A stretch of DNA of 64,000 nucleotides from GCA-2861595 sp035525365 (GCA_035525365.1 DATLEK010000076.1:23384-87383); one strand, 5' to 3'; numbered from the stretch's first letter, positions 8,859 to 19,532 are shown. Made by a program: numbers and translations. Notes: generated by a model not told the origin, from the sequence alone.

Positions 8859-10214
8859 ATGGGGAAGAGAAATCGGGAGCGACGGGCGGAGAAGCGCAGG
8901 GCTGAGGCCCGCGCCGCGCGCCGGCGGGGCCGGCCGGGTGCATCGCGGCAGGCGCCGTCGGCACCGAGGCCCGGTTCGGGCCGAGAGCGTTTGCCACCCC
9001 CGTCGTTGGACGACCTGATCCTCGGCGCCGCCGACGCGGGTTGGCATGGAGATTTGGGGGCTTTCGACGTCCTGATGGATCAGCTCGTGCACGGGCACAC
9101 GGTCGAGGAGCTGTCGTGTGCCGTGGCCGGCACGCTTCAGCGTGTGTTGAGGGGGTGCTGGGACGACGGATGGCAGCCGGCCGATCTCATGCACTCCTGC
9201 GGCCGGCGCCTGGAGAAGATCCACCGACGCGTGATCGAGGACGCAGTCGCCCTGGAGTCACGGTTCTACCGCACCTCCCCGGGGGCGGACCCGGAGTGGC
9301 TCGACCAGCTTCCGGCCGCGGTCCCTGGTGTTGACGGCGTGGATGACCTCAACATTCTCGGGCGCTGGGCCGGCGCTCGAGGAGCCGTGGGAGTGGTGAT
9401 CGCGCTGCAGGCGTCCTTGGAGGTGCTGGCGGAGTTGCTCCACCTGCCGAGGCTCACGAGGCTGCGACCTCCGCCGACAGAGTGGGGCCGTGAGCGCCGA
9501 GTACGGACCACGCGCGCTGGCGGCGATCCGAAGATGGCGGCGCGGGTGCGTGCCCTGCTGGCCAAAGCGGAGTCCACCACCTTCCCCGCCGAAGCCGAGG
9601 CACTAACAGTCAAGGCCCAGGAGCTGATTGCCAAGCACGCCATCGACCGCGCCCTGCTCGAAGACGGCGCCGGCGCGGGCTCTGCCGCCGGGGTGGTCGG
9701 TCGCCGAGTACTGCTGGACGATCCCTATGCGTCCTCGAAGGCGAACCTGGTTGCGGCCATCGCCCGGGCGAACCGCTGTCAGGCCGTGTGGTGCGGTGAT
9801 CTCGGGTTCAGCACCGTGTTCGGGCACCCGGGCGACGTGGACTCCGTCGAGCTGCTCCACAACTCTCTGCTCACCCAGGCCACCGCAGCCATGCTCGCCG
9901 CCGGGACCGCTGGCGCCCGGCTCCGTACCCGGTCGTTCCGGAGCTCTTTCATACTGGCCTTCGCCCAACGCATCGGTGAGCGCCTCCGGGAAGCCACCGA
10001 GGGCGCCGTCGACGATGCTCGCGAGGAGTACGGCGACCGTCTCCTTCCCGTGCTGGTCGCCCACGACGAGGCCGTCAAGGCGGCCCGTGACGATGCCTTC
10101 CCGAACCTGAAGAAGTCTGGGACGATAACCATTGACTCCGCCGGTTGGGCCGCCGGTCGTGTGGCCGCCGACATGGCCCACCTCGGTCCCGCCGGCCAAC
10201 TCCGAGCAGGATGA
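8859..10214 (+). CDS. DUF2786 domain-containing protein
   Basis: A 451-aa protein of unknown function. The first 40 residues are very basic (Arg/Lys/Ala rich). The recognisable DUF2786 signature lies at about residues 225-265, starting KMAARVRALLAKAEST and continuing through EAEALTVKAQELIAKHAID. The C-terminal half matches the region that usually follows DUF2786, with a VRGRVLLDDPYASSK-like stretch and a long helix ending in the last Gly/Ala-rich residues. The ATG has a GAGGGAG ribosome-binding site. The domain is common in actinobacteria and phages, without assigned activity. Its stop codon lies inside the operator of the next gene pair. Confidence 0.75.
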   Translation: MGKRNRERRAEKRRAEARAARRRGRPGASRQAPSAPRPGSGRERLPPPSLDDLILGAADAGWHGDLGAFDVLMDQLVHGHTVEELSCAVAGTLQRVLRGCWDDGWQPADLMHSCGRRLEKIHRRVIEDAVALESRFYRTSPGADPEWLDQLPAAVPGVDGVDDLNILGRWAGARGAVGVVIALQASLEVLAELLHLPRLTRLRPPPTEWGRERRVRTTRAGGDPKMAARVRALLAKAESTTFPAEAEALTVKAQELIAKHAIDRALLEDGAGAGSAAGVVGRRVLLDDPYASSKANLVAAIARANRCQAVWCGDLGFSTVFGHPGDVDSVELLHNSLLTQATAAMLAAGTAGARLRTRSFRSSFILAFAQRIGERLREATEGAVDDAREEYGDRLLPVLVAHDEAVKAARDDAFPNLKKSGTITIDSAGWAAGRVAADMAHLGPAGQLRAG

Positions 10215-10241
10215 GCCATGCTACGATCTATGGCATGGCTC
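10213..10241 (+). promoter_or_regulatory. Operator/promoter of the RHH-MazF module
   Basis: A perfect 9-bp inverted repeat, GAGCCATGC and GCATGGCTC separated by 11 nt, surrounds a TACGAT -10 hexamer (10222-10227). The antitoxin ATG (10235) lies inside the right arm, 7 nt after the hexamer, implying a leaderless mRNA. The layout fits autorepression by an RHH antitoxin. The left arm overlaps the DUF2786 stop codon. Confidence 0.5.
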
Positions 10242-10519
10242 GTGTTCGGATATCGACCACAGTTGATGCGGAGCAGCTCGCCAGATGCCGGCGCTTGGCC
10301 GGCGTGACCACGAGCAAGCTCGTCGATCGAGCTCTTCGGGTGCTGGCCGACCAGCTCGAGCGGGAGCGGGAGCTGGCCGCGCTCGACCGGCTGCCATACG
10401 AGGAGGACCCTGATCTTTCGTGGGAGGCGCCGCTTGGCCCGGACCTGCCCTACGACGGTGACGTGCCCGAAGACGTCCGCCGGCTCGTCAAGGCCCGCCG
10501 GCGCAGGGCAGAACGTTGA
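10235..10519 (+). CDS. Ribbon-helix-helix antitoxin (MazE-like)
   Basis: A 94-aa protein, predicted antitoxin and DNA-binding autorepressor of the downstream MazF-type toxin. The N-terminal 45 residues form an RHH motif (strand VRISTTVDAEQL, then two helices through TSKLVDRALRVLADQLE). The acidic C-terminus is the expected toxin-binding part. The ATG at 10235 is preferred over an earlier frame opening because the RHH strand starts there and a -10 and palindrome are centred on it. It ends in a TTGA overlap with the toxin gene, which gives translational coupling. Confidence 0.8.
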   Translation: MARVRISTTVDAEQLARCRRLAGVTTSKLVDRALRVLADQLERERELAALDRLPYEEDPDLSWEAPLGPDLPYDGDVPEDVRRLVKARRRRAER

Positions 10520-10827
10520 CAACTCTCGGGCACGGCCAGGTGTGGTGGGCCGACCTGGACAAGGTGCGCCCGGTCGTTGTCATCACCAGAGAGCGGGTCG
10601 CCCCAAGGCTGCGCCGGGTGCTCATCGCCCCCATCACCACGACGGCACGGGGGATCGCCACCGAGGTGGCCATGGGCGGGGCCGAAGGCGTCCGGGACGG
10701 CTCGGTGGCCAACTTCGACAACGTGCAGCTGGTACCTGTCGACCTGCTTCTCCGGCGGGCCGGCGTGATCGCCACCGAACGCTGGCCCGAGTTCTGCTCC
10801 GCCATGAGCGCTGTGATGGCCTGCTGA
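10516..10827 (+). CDS. MazF/PemK family endoribonuclease toxin
   Basis: A 103-aa PemK/MazF-fold protein, predicted sequence-specific mRNA interferase. Family features: GQVWWADLD at the N-terminus, RPVVVITRE with the catalytic-site Arg region, IAPITTTARG, and a C-terminal FDNVQLVPVD segment. The TTG start overlaps the antitoxin stop, so the two are co-translated and the toxin is probably initiated weakly. The length is normal for the family. It is followed after 19 nt by the essential gene engB, so read-through transcription is possible. Confidence 0.88.
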   Translation: MTTLGHGQVWWADLDKVRPVVVITRERVAPRLRRVLIAPITTTARGIATEVAMGGAEGVRDGSVANFDNVQLVPVDLLLRRAGVIATERWPEFCSAMSAVMAC

Positions 10828-10846
10828 GCGTCATGATCCCCACCTG

Positions 10847-11437
10847 ATGACCGGCACGGGCCCTCTACAACTCAGCTTCGTCATGTCGGCTCCCGGTGTG
10901 GACGCCCTGCCCCGCACCACTGCTGAAGTGGCCGTCATGGGCCGGTCGAATGTGGGCAAGTCGTCGCTCATCAACGCCATGGCCAATCGGACCCATCTGG
11001 CCCAGGTGAGCAAGACCCCCGGACGGACCAGGCTGCTCAACCTCTACGAGGTGAACGGCGGCGGGAGCCTGGTCGACCTGCCCGGGTACGGCTACGCGGC
11101 GGTGTCCAAGGCCACCAAATCGGCCTGGCCGAAGATGATCGAGACCTACCTGCTGTCCCGGGACGGGCTTGTCATGGTGATGGTGCTCGTGGACGGCGAG
11201 ATCGGCCCTACTCCGCTGGACTTGAAGATGCTCGCCTGGCTCCGCCACCACGGCATCGCCCACTCGATCGTGGCTACCAAGTACGACAAGGTGAAGCCAT
11301 CGCAACGGTTCCGCCGGGAGAAGGAGCTGGCCGCCGGCTGCGCCCTCGAGCCGGGAGACATCTTCTGGGTCAGCGCGGCCAAGGGGACGGGCATAAGCGC
11401 CCTACGGGGTCGTGTGCACAGCTGGCTGTCGGCCTGA
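10847..11437 (+). CDS. engB: Ribosome-biogenesis GTP-binding protein EngB/YsxC
   Basis: A 196-aa TRAFAC GTPase needed for late assembly of the 50S ribosomal subunit. The G motifs are all present in order: GRSNVGKSS (about residues 31-39), the conserved threonines of G2 in SKTPGRT, DLPGYGYA (G3), TKYDK (G4) and SAAKGTG (G5). The length and the short N-terminal strand region are usual for the family. It lies 19 nt after mazF on the same strand and is convergent with ftsH. Confidence 0.93.
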   Translation: MTGTGPLQLSFVMSAPGVDALPRTTAEVAVMGRSNVGKSSLINAMANRTHLAQVSKTPGRTRLLNLYEVNGGGSLVDLPGYGYAAVSKATKSAWPKMIETYLLSRDGLVMVMVLVDGEIGPTPLDLKMLAWLRHHGIAHSIVATKYDKVKPSQRFRREKELAAGCALEPGDIFWVSAAKGTGISALRGRVHSWLSA

Positions 11438-11490
11438 TCTCGCCGACGCCCTGCGGAAGCGCCGGCGGCCAAAAGGAGTGCAGCTCCAGA

Positions 11491-13347
<1,857 letters not shown>

Positions 13348-13579
13348 GATAGGAATCCTCTCTCAGTCAGCCGCAGTGCGCGGCCGCTCTCTCAGATATG
13401 GGTTATATCGGCACCGCTTCAAACCCATTGAGCCTTCAGCGACCGATTAGTCCGCTATGCTTGCACGTGCGAGCAGCGCATGGTGCGCGGTCGCGGGCCA
13501 CCTCATCAGCTCCTGCTGTGTTTTGGGTGCGAGGAAGGCCCACCTGAAGCAATCACTGCAGACAGGAGTACAACTTCAT
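13348..13579. promoter_or_regulatory. Divergent intergenic region between ftsH and a DEAD-box helicase gene
   Basis: A 232-bp region that must hold both promoters. A TATGCT hexamer at 13456-13461 could serve the helicase and would give a leader of about 115 nt; AT-rich GGTTATATCGG at 13401-13411 could serve ftsH. Long leaders are usual for cold-induced RNA helicases, but no recognisable riboswitch or hairpin was found. Confidence 0.3.
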
Positions 13580-14749
13580 ATGACCACCACCTTTGCCGCG
13601 CTCGGGGTGTCACCCGACCTCGTCGAGGCCCTCGCCGCCGCCGGCATCAACGAGCCTTTCGCCATCCAGGCCCTCACCATCGCCGACGCGCTGGCCGGCC
13701 GGGACGTGTGCGGAAAGGCCAAGACCGGGTCCGGCAAGACCCTCGCTTTCGGTGTCCCGCTGCTGGAGCGCACGGCCAAGGCCTCGCCCGGTTGTCCCCA
13801 GGCGCTGGTCCTGGTGCCCACCCGTGAGCTGGCCCAGCAGGTGGCCGCCGTGCTCGTCCCTCTGGGCAAGGCCCGCAACCTGAACGTGGTGCCTGTCTAC
13901 GGCGGGGCCAACATGGAGCGCCAGATCCAGGACGTGAAGAAGGCCGACATCGTCGTGGCCACCCCAGGTCGGCTCATCGACCTGGGCGAGCGCGGAGCCG
14001 TCGACGTCTCCGAGGTGCGCCATGTGGTGCTCGACGAGGCCGACCGGATGGCCGACATGGGTTTCCTGCCCCAGGTCGAGTGGTTCCTCCGCCGCATCAA
14101 GGGCGACCACCAGACCCTGCTCTTCTCCGCCACCCTCGACGGCGACGTCGACCACCTCGTGCGGACCTACCTGCGCGACCCCGTGCGCCACGAGGTGGAG
14201 TCGCACCAGCCCACGGTCGACGAGATGGAGCACCGGTTCCTGAAGGTCCACCAGGTGGACAAGGCCAAGGTGGCGGCCTCCATCGCCCGGGCCCGTGAGC
14301 GCACCCTCGTCTTCGTGCGCACCAAGCGCGGGGCCGACCGCCTCGTCGAGCAGCTCGAGCGCGAAGGCCTGCGGGTGGCGGCCATCCACGGCGACCTGCG
14401 CCAGACCCAGCGGGAGAAGGCGCTCAAGGACTTCACCGACGGCAAGCTTCCGGTGCTGGTGGCCACAGACGTGGCTGCCCGCGGCATTCACGTCGACGGC
14501 ATAGACGTGGTCGTCCACTACGACCCGCCGGCCGACCACAAGTCCTATCTCCACCGCTCCGGGCGCACGGCGCGCGCGGGAGTGGCCGGAGTGGTGGTAA
14601 CCCTGGTGCTGTGGGACCAGGAGCTGGAGGTGGAAAGGCTGCGCAAGCGCATCGGCGTAGACCAGCCACTAGTGGAGGTTTTCTCCAACGACAAGCGGCT
14701 GGCCGACCTGACCGCATGGGACCCGTCGGCCGCCAAAGTGCCGGCCTGA
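13580..14749 (+). CDS. DEAD-box ATP-dependent RNA helicase
   Basis: A 389-aa SF2 RNA helicase that unwinds RNA duplexes, probably in ribosome assembly or mRNA decay. Motifs seen: Q motif (FAIQALTI), Walker A AKTGSGKT, PTRELAQQ, GG, TPGRLID, LDEADRMADMGF, SAT, TDVAARGIHVDGID and HRSGRTARAG. It is almost only helicase core, with no long C-terminal extension. The frame is open upstream to 13457, but the ATG at 13580 with AGGAG 11 nt before it begins at the usual helicase N-terminus (MTTTFAALGV). Confidence 0.93.
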   Translation: MTTTFAALGVSPDLVEALAAAGINEPFAIQALTIADALAGRDVCGKAKTGSGKTLAFGVPLLERTAKASPGCPQALVLVPTRELAQQVAAVLVPLGKARNLNVVPVYGGANMERQIQDVKKADIVVATPGRLIDLGERGAVDVSEVRHVVLDEADRMADMGFLPQVEWFLRRIKGDHQTLLFSATLDGDVDHLVRTYLRDPVRHEVESHQPTVDEMEHRFLKVHQVDKAKVAASIARARERTLVFVRTKRGADRLVEQLEREGLRVAAIHGDLRQTQREKALKDFTDGKLPVLVATDVAARGIHVDGIDVVVHYDPPADHKSYLHRSGRTARAGVAGVVVTLVLWDQELEVERLRKRIGVDQPLVEVFSNDKRLADLTAWDPSAAKVPA

Positions 14750-14799
14750 CACCTGGCGGCACGGCTCCAGTGGCCGCGCAGGACGGTCGATAGAGACCG

Positions 14800-15774
14800 G
14801 TGCACACACCCGAGGCGCCCCCGATGGCGCGTCCGGCCCAGCGGGCTGTCGCCAACGAGCTGGCCTCTGACCTGACCCGCGCCCTGTCCCAGGTGGTCCG
14901 GGGCAAACCCCAGCCGATCCGCCTGGCCCTGGTCGCCCTCCTCTCCGGTGGTCACCTCCTCGTGGAGGACGTGCCCGGCGTGGGCAAGACCCTCCTGGCC
15001 AAGGCCATGGCCCGTGCCGTGGGTGGCAGCTTCCGGCGCATCCAGGCCACTCCTGACCTCCTGCCGGCCGAGCTCACCGGCGTGTCGATCTACTCCGGCC
15101 AGCGCGAGGAGTGGGAGTTCCGTCCCGGACCGCTGTTCGCCAACGTGGTGCTGGTCGACGAGATCAACCGCACCACACCCCGTACCCAGTCCGCCCTCCT
15201 GGAGGCCATGGAGGAGCGCCAGGTGACCGTGGACGGTGTCACCTACGGCCTTCCCGAGCCGTTCTTCCTCGTCGCCACCCAGAATCCGTTCGAGCATGCC
15301 GGCACGTTCCCCCTCGTCGAGGGCCAGCGCGACCGCTTCGCCGTGGTGGTGGAGATGGGGCTACCAGGCCGGGAGACCGAGCGGGAGCTCCTCCTGGGCC
15401 ATGGTGGCGTGGATTCGTTGATCGACCTCGAGCCGGTGTGCGATCCGATCCGCCTGCACGCGGCCATCGCCGAGGTGCGGTCCACGCACTGCGACCCGGC
15501 CGTGGCCGACTACATCGTCGACCTGGCCACCGCGGTGCGCTCCCATCCCGAGGTTCGACTCGGAGCCAGCCCCCGGGCCAGCATCACCCTGCTGCACGCC
15601 GCGCAGGCCCAGGCGGTGATGAGCGGGCGGTTCTTCGTGAGCCCTGACGACGTGAAGAGCGTCACCGCCGCCGTGCTCTCCCACAGGCTCGTGTTGAGTG
15701 GAGGTCCCGATCTGCACGCCGCGGCCACGCTCGTGCGGGGCGTGGTCGACCGGGTGCCTGTTCCCCGGGGATGA
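14800..15774 (+). CDS. MoxR-type AAA+ ATPase
   Basis: A 324-aa AAA_3 ATPase acting as a chaperone for assembly or activation of partner proteins. Walker A is GVGKT near residue 58, followed by the MoxR signature ATPDLLPAELTG, Walker B NVVLVDEINR, sensor ATQNPFEHAGTFPL and a C-terminal lid. It heads the widespread moxR-DUF58-transglutaminase operon and ends in an ATGA overlap with the DUF58 gene. The start could also be the ATG at 14824; the GTG at 14800 has a weak hexamer upstream. Confidence 0.92.
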   Translation: MHTPEAPPMARPAQRAVANELASDLTRALSQVVRGKPQPIRLALVALLSGGHLLVEDVPGVGKTLLAKAMARAVGGSFRRIQATPDLLPAELTGVSIYSGQREEWEFRPGPLFANVVLVDEINRTTPRTQSALLEAMEERQVTVDGVTYGLPEPFFLVATQNPFEHAGTFPLVEGQRDRFAVVVEMGLPGRETERELLLGHGGVDSLIDLEPVCDPIRLHAAIAEVRSTHCDPAVADYIVDLATAVRSHPEVRLGASPRASITLLHAAQAQAVMSGRFFVSPDDVKSVTAAVLSHRLVLSGGPDLHAAATLVRGVVDRVPVPRG

Positions 15775-16715
15775 GCGCACCGGCCAGCCGGTGGCCGCAG
15801 CCGGTGGGGGTGTCCCGCCAGGCTCTGGTGCTGGTCGGCCTGGCTTTCGCCTTCTACGGCATCGCCCGTTCCACCGGATCGGGTTGGGTGGTGGTGTTGA
15901 TGTGCGGGGTGGCCGGCAGCCTGATGGTGGCGCTGGTGGCGCCGGCGCTGGCGGTGGTCCGCACGACTCTTTCGGTGGAGACACCTCGCGACGCCACAGT
16001 GGGCCGGCCGTTGGCTGTCGGCCTGTCGGTCCCCAGGGGCGGGAGCGGGCTCAAGGTCCGCCTCGTCGATCCGCGGGGAGAGTGGACCGCCGTCGACGCC
16101 CCCGCCGCCGGCGAGGTGCTCGTCACGGCAGCTCGCCGTGGTTCGTTCGAAGAGGCGGGTGCCGAGATCCGTTCCGCCGGTCCACTCGGGCTGGTGTGGT
16201 GGCGCCGGCGGGTCACCGTTCCTCTGGCCGCCCCCCTCGAGGTGGGCCCGAGCCCGTTGGACACGTCGGTGGCCGAGGTGGCCAGGGCCGGGGGCAGCGG
16301 GCCCGATGCCGCCTTCCGTGGGCGCCCCGGCCACGAGCTGGTGCGCAGTGTGCGGGAGTACGCACCCGGCGATCCGCTACGACTGGTCCACTGGCCGGCT
16401 ACCGCCCGGGCGGGCGGACTGGTGGTCAAGGAGCTGGAGGATCCCGAGCTGCCCCGCCTCGCCATCGTCGTGGACCTCCGGGGTGGTGGCACGGCGGCCG
16501 AGGAGGCCGCGTCGCGCGCCGCCGGCCTGGCCGGAGCCGCATTACGTGATGGCGTTCCTGTCACCATGCTCACGCTCGAGCGTGGAGGCCCGGTAGTTGG
16601 TTCTGTAACGACCGCGGTGGAGGCGGGCCGGCGCCTGGCCCGGGCCGTGGCCGGCGAGCCTCCCGAAGGTCCGGCACCCGAAGGGTCCTTCGTGGTCAGG
16701 ATCGCCGCCCGATGA
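15771..16715 (+). CDS. DUF58 domain-containing protein
   Basis: A 314-aa protein with two N-terminal hydrophobic segments (about residues 20-65) and the DUF58 signature RxYAPGDPLRLVHWPATAR near residues 197-213. DUF58 proteins are the usual partners of MoxR ATPases and have a partial von Willebrand A-like fold; their biochemical role is unsettled. It is coupled to the genes on both sides by ATGA overlaps, pointing to a membrane-associated complex of MoxR, DUF58 and the transglutaminase-like protein. Confidence 0.88.
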   Translation: MSAPASRWPQPVGVSRQALVLVGLAFAFYGIARSTGSGWVVVLMCGVAGSLMVALVAPALAVVRTTLSVETPRDATVGRPLAVGLSVPRGGSGLKVRLVDPRGEWTAVDAPAAGEVLVTAARRGSFEEAGAEIRSAGPLGLVWWRRRVTVPLAAPLEVGPSPLDTSVAEVARAGGSGPDAAFRGRPGHELVRSVREYAPGDPLRLVHWPATARAGGLVVKELEDPELPRLAIVVDLRGGGTAAEEAASRAAGLAGAALRDGVPVTMLTLERGGPVVGSVTTAVEAGRRLARAVAGEPPEGPAPEGSFVVRIAAR

Positions 16716-18856
16716 AGATGGTCGAGCGGCTGAAGCAGGTGAACGCCCGGGCCGAACCCGAGGAGTCGGTGGCTCTGCGGGTGGCTGTGCTGGTGGCCGT
16801 CCTGGCCGCGGCGCTGGCCGTCGTGACCCAGGGCGTGGGTGGCACGGCGCTGAAGCTGGCCGTAGCCGGGATCCCTGGAGCGTTCTGGTTCTCACATCAC
16901 GCCCGGTACCGGGACGGCTTCTGGTTGAAGGTCGGACTCGCCATCGGCGTGCTCGTCGCCTTCGGTTCGTTCCTGGGCTCCCTGGGGGGTGTCCAGCCGG
17001 GGAGTCTGGCCAACGTCCAGATCCCACTGGCCGAGCTGTTCTTGTGGGTGCAGCTGCTGCACGCGCTCGACGTTCCCGCCCGTCGGGACCTGATGTTCTC
17101 AGTCGTGTCCAGCCTGGTGCTCATGGCCGTGGCCGGCGTGCTGTCCATCTCCATGAACCTCCTCTGGTACCTGGTGGTGTGGGCGGTGGCGGCAGCAGCG
17201 AGCCTCGTGCTTGCCTACCGCAGCGAGCTGTCGAGCCTGCCGGCCCTACCCCGTTCCGCCGGCGCGGCGGCGTCGTCCCCAGCTCATTCGTTCTGGTCCG
17301 GATGGAGGGGAGACATCGGCCGGATAATGCGTGCCGTGGGTGTCACCGTCGCCATCGTGGTGGCGGTGGGCACTGTGGCGTTCTTCCTGTTGCCGCCGGC
17401 GGGCCAGGCAAGGGCCCTGACCTTTCCCAGCCAGTTGGGCAGAGTCCTCCCTGTCCCGAATCAAGGTGGGCTCTCCAACCCCTCTCTGGGATCGGGTGAC
17501 CCCGGCCGCCCCGACGGCGGAACCGGGGAGGGTGCCGCCTCGTTCGGCTACTTCGGGTTCAGCGACTCCCTCGACACAGGCCTCCGGGGTCGTCCGGATA
17601 ACACCCTCGTCATGCGGGTTCGGGCGTCGAGGCCCGACTTCTGGCGGGGCCAGACCTTCGACGTGTGGGACGGCCGGCGGTGGACGCTGTCCACCGAGCG
17701 CTCCCGCGTCCTGGCCGACGGGTCGCCGCTGTCGATCCCACCGGTCCCCGGAGAGGAGGACCTCCCCCAGGGGCCGGAGCTGGTGCAGACCTACTACCTC
17801 GACCAGTCCGGGCCCAACGTGGTCTTCGGTGCCAATCGGGTGACGCGTCTCTACTTTCCCGATCGTCGGGTCTTCCAGCTCTCAGACGGAACGCTGCGGG
17901 CCGGCGTGGCCCTGCTCGACAAGTCGGCCTACACGGTGGTGAGCAGCCGGGTGCCGGTAACAGAGGAGATCCTCCGCTCTGCCGCCCAGAATCCAGGCGG
18001 TGTGCCCCCTGCCATCGCCACCCGTTACCTCACGCTCCCGGCAATACCACCACGGGTGGCGGAGCTGGCCGAGAGGGTGACCTCATCGGCTCCGACCGTC
18101 TACGACAAGGTCCGGGCGCTCGAGGCCTGGATGGGGGCCAACACCCGGTACTCCCTCGACATACCGCCGTTGCCGAAGGGTGCCGATGCCGTGGAGCAGT
18201 ACCTCTTCGAGGACCGCACCGGTTTCTGCGAGCAGATCGCCACCAGCCTCGTGGTGATGATGCGCCACCTCGGGGTTCCCGCCCGGCTGGCCGTGGGCTA
18301 CACGCCAGGTCAACGGAACCCGTTCACCGGCCTCTACGAGGTGAAGGCCAGTGACGCCCACGCCTGGGCCGAGGTGTGGTTCCCCGGCATCGGCTGGCAG
18401 TCGTTCGACCCCACCGCCGAAGTGCCGCTGGCCGGCGACGGTGCCATCAGCCGGGCCAGCTCGGGCATCGCCTCCTACCTCGCCGCCCGCCTGCCCCACC
18501 CGCCGGCGTGGGCCATAGGTGCCGCTGTCGCCACCGTCGTTCTGGCGGTGGCCTTCGCTGCTTCCGTTCGCCTGAGGGCCGTGCTCGCCCGCCGCCGGGC
18601 CCGGCGTCCGAAGTCGTGGGCCGAAACTTGCCTCGTCCGCCTGGAGGAGGCGGGCGCCACCCGTGGCCGCCCCCGTCGCGCCAGCGAGACGGTCCGTGAG
18701 TACGCCGCGTCGCTGCGGCGCCGGGGCGTTGGTGATCAACGCCTCGAGGAGGCCGCCGCCATAGTGACCCGGGACGCTTTCTCCGGCCAGCCCGTCACCG
18801 CCGACGAGCGGGATCTGGTCGAGAAGGTCCTGGAGGAGGCCGGCGCCGGATCCTGA
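16712..18856 (+). CDS. TgpA-like membrane transglutaminase-family protein (DUF3488/DUF4129)
   Basis: A 714-aa protein with an N-terminal cluster of about six TM helices (about 20-235), an extracytoplasmic region with a transglutaminase-like domain, a TM helix near 590-610, and a cytoplasmic DUF4129 tail. The likely catalytic triad is C506 (GFCEQIATS), H550 (DAHAWAEVW) and D566 (SFDPT). The family acts on cell-envelope proteins or peptides and is genetically linked to MoxR/DUF58. The C-terminus looks complete. Immediately downstream is a bcp fragment whose 5' part is missing, so a deletion endpoint lies close to this stop codon. Confidence 0.9.
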   Translation: MKMVERLKQVNARAEPEESVALRVAVLVAVLAAALAVVTQGVGGTALKLAVAGIPGAFWFSHHARYRDGFWLKVGLAIGVLVAFGSFLGSLGGVQPGSLANVQIPLAELFLWVQLLHALDVPARRDLMFSVVSSLVLMAVAGVLSISMNLLWYLVVWAVAAAASLVLAYRSELSSLPALPRSAGAAASSPAHSFWSGWRGDIGRIMRAVGVTVAIVVAVGTVAFFLLPPAGQARALTFPSQLGRVLPVPNQGGLSNPSLGSGDPGRPDGGTGEGAASFGYFGFSDSLDTGLRGRPDNTLVMRVRASRPDFWRGQTFDVWDGRRWTLSTERSRVLADGSPLSIPPVPGEEDLPQGPELVQTYYLDQSGPNVVFGANRVTRLYFPDRRVFQLSDGTLRAGVALLDKSAYTVVSSRVPVTEEILRSAAQNPGGVPPAIATRYLTLPAIPPRVAELAERVTSSAPTVYDKVRALEAWMGANTRYSLDIPPLPKGADAVEQYLFEDRTGFCEQIATSLVVMMRHLGVPARLAVGYTPGQRNPFTGLYEVKASDAHAWAEVWFPGIGWQSFDPTAEVPLAGDGAISRASSGIASYLAARLPHPPAWAIGAAVATVVLAVAFAASVRLRAVLARRRARRPKSWAETCLVRLEEAGATRGRPRRASETVREYAASLRRRGVGDQRLEEAAAIVTRDAFSGQPVTADERDLVEKVLEEAGAGS

Positions 18857-18857
18857 G

Positions 18858-19193
18858 AACACTCCCGGCTGCACCGCCCAGGCGTGTGGACTCCGTGACA
18901 TCGCCGGAGACGTGGGAGACACGGTGATCGTCGGGATCAGCCCCGATCCGCCTTCGGCCCAGGCGAAGTTCGACCAGAAGTACGGCCTCGGGTTCCCGCT
19001 CCTCTCGGACCAGGACCACGCCGTCGCCGAGGCCTACGGCGCCTGGGGCCAGAAGAGCATGTACGGCAAGAAGTACCGGGGCGCAATTCGCTCCGCCTTC
19101 CTCATCGACGGCCAGGGTCGGATCGCCGAGGCGTGGCCCAAGATCTCACCGAAGGACACCCCCAAGAAGCTCCTCGCCGCCCTCACCGGCTGA
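18858..19193 (+). pseudogene. bcp: Bcp-type peroxiredoxin, 5'-truncated
   Basis: From about 18858 the frame reads PENTPGCTAQACGLRD and continues to a normal Bcp C-terminus (FPLLSDQDHAVAEAYGAWG, KKYRGAIRSAFLID). Peroxiredoxins of this family reduce hydroperoxides with thioredoxin; the peroxidatic Cys (PGCT) and the resolving Cys (QAC) are both still encoded. What is missing is the first roughly 40 residues (the GDxAPDFxLPD strand region), and no ATG, GTG or TTG lies in frame between the end of tgpA and the Cys motif. The first possible start is GTG 18912, after both cysteines. The remnant can therefore make at best an inactive 93-aa fragment. Confidence 0.8.
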
Positions 19194-19249
19194 GATCGGT
19201 CGAAGCCACCGGTCGAAGCCCACCGCCGCGGCGCTACCCTGAGGTGCTC

Positions 19250-19333
19250 GCCCGAGTGGCGGAATTGGCAGACGCGATGGATTCAAGTCCCATTGTCCTT
19301 AGCGGCGTGTGGGTTCAACTCCCACCTCGGGCA
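19250..19333 (+). tRNA. tRNA-Leu (anticodon CAA)
   Basis: The acceptor arms GCCCGAG (19250-19256) and CTCGGGC (19326-19332) pair fully, with discriminator A at 19333. The D arm contains GGCGGAATTGGCAGACGC, the anticodon loop is TTCAAGT (anticodon CAA, reading UUG), there is a long class II variable arm, and the T arm is GTGGG-TTCAACT-CCCAC. The pair closing the anticodon loop (A31-C39) is a mismatch. CCA is not fully encoded. It is followed by an integrase relic, which fits use of this tRNA as an integration site. Confidence 0.95.
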
Positions 19334-19497
19334 CCCCTGTTGTTCGGTAAAAGGCCAGGTCACAGCGCTGCTCGTCCGTGTGAAAGGGCACGAAGTGCAG
19401 GCAGTGGTCACAGCGTGGTCACAACTTTTTCCGGCGGCGTGACGCTCTGCGAGCCCGATCGGCTGTTTTGAGGCCGGACGCCTTCATGTACAACTAC

Positions 19498-19526
19498 TTG
19501 CACAACTTCGGTTGTCAGGCCATAGT
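19498..19526 (+). promoter_or_regulatory. Promoter and hairpin operator of the Phd-like antitoxin gene
   Basis: TTGCAC (19498-19503) and CATAGT (19521-19526) are separated by 17 nt, a good -35/-10 pair. Between them lies the perfect inverted repeat ACAAC-TTCG-GTTGT (19502-19515). The antitoxin ATG at 19533 is 6 nt after the -10, so the mRNA should be leaderless. An antitoxin dimer binding the repeat would block the promoter. Confidence 0.5.
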
Positions 19527-19532
19527 GGAGTC

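Noticed and set aside
19404..19423. GTGGTCACA direct repeat as an att core
   Set aside because: The two copies are only 11 bp apart and not related to the tRNA 3' end, so they cannot be attL/attR; kept only as a remark.
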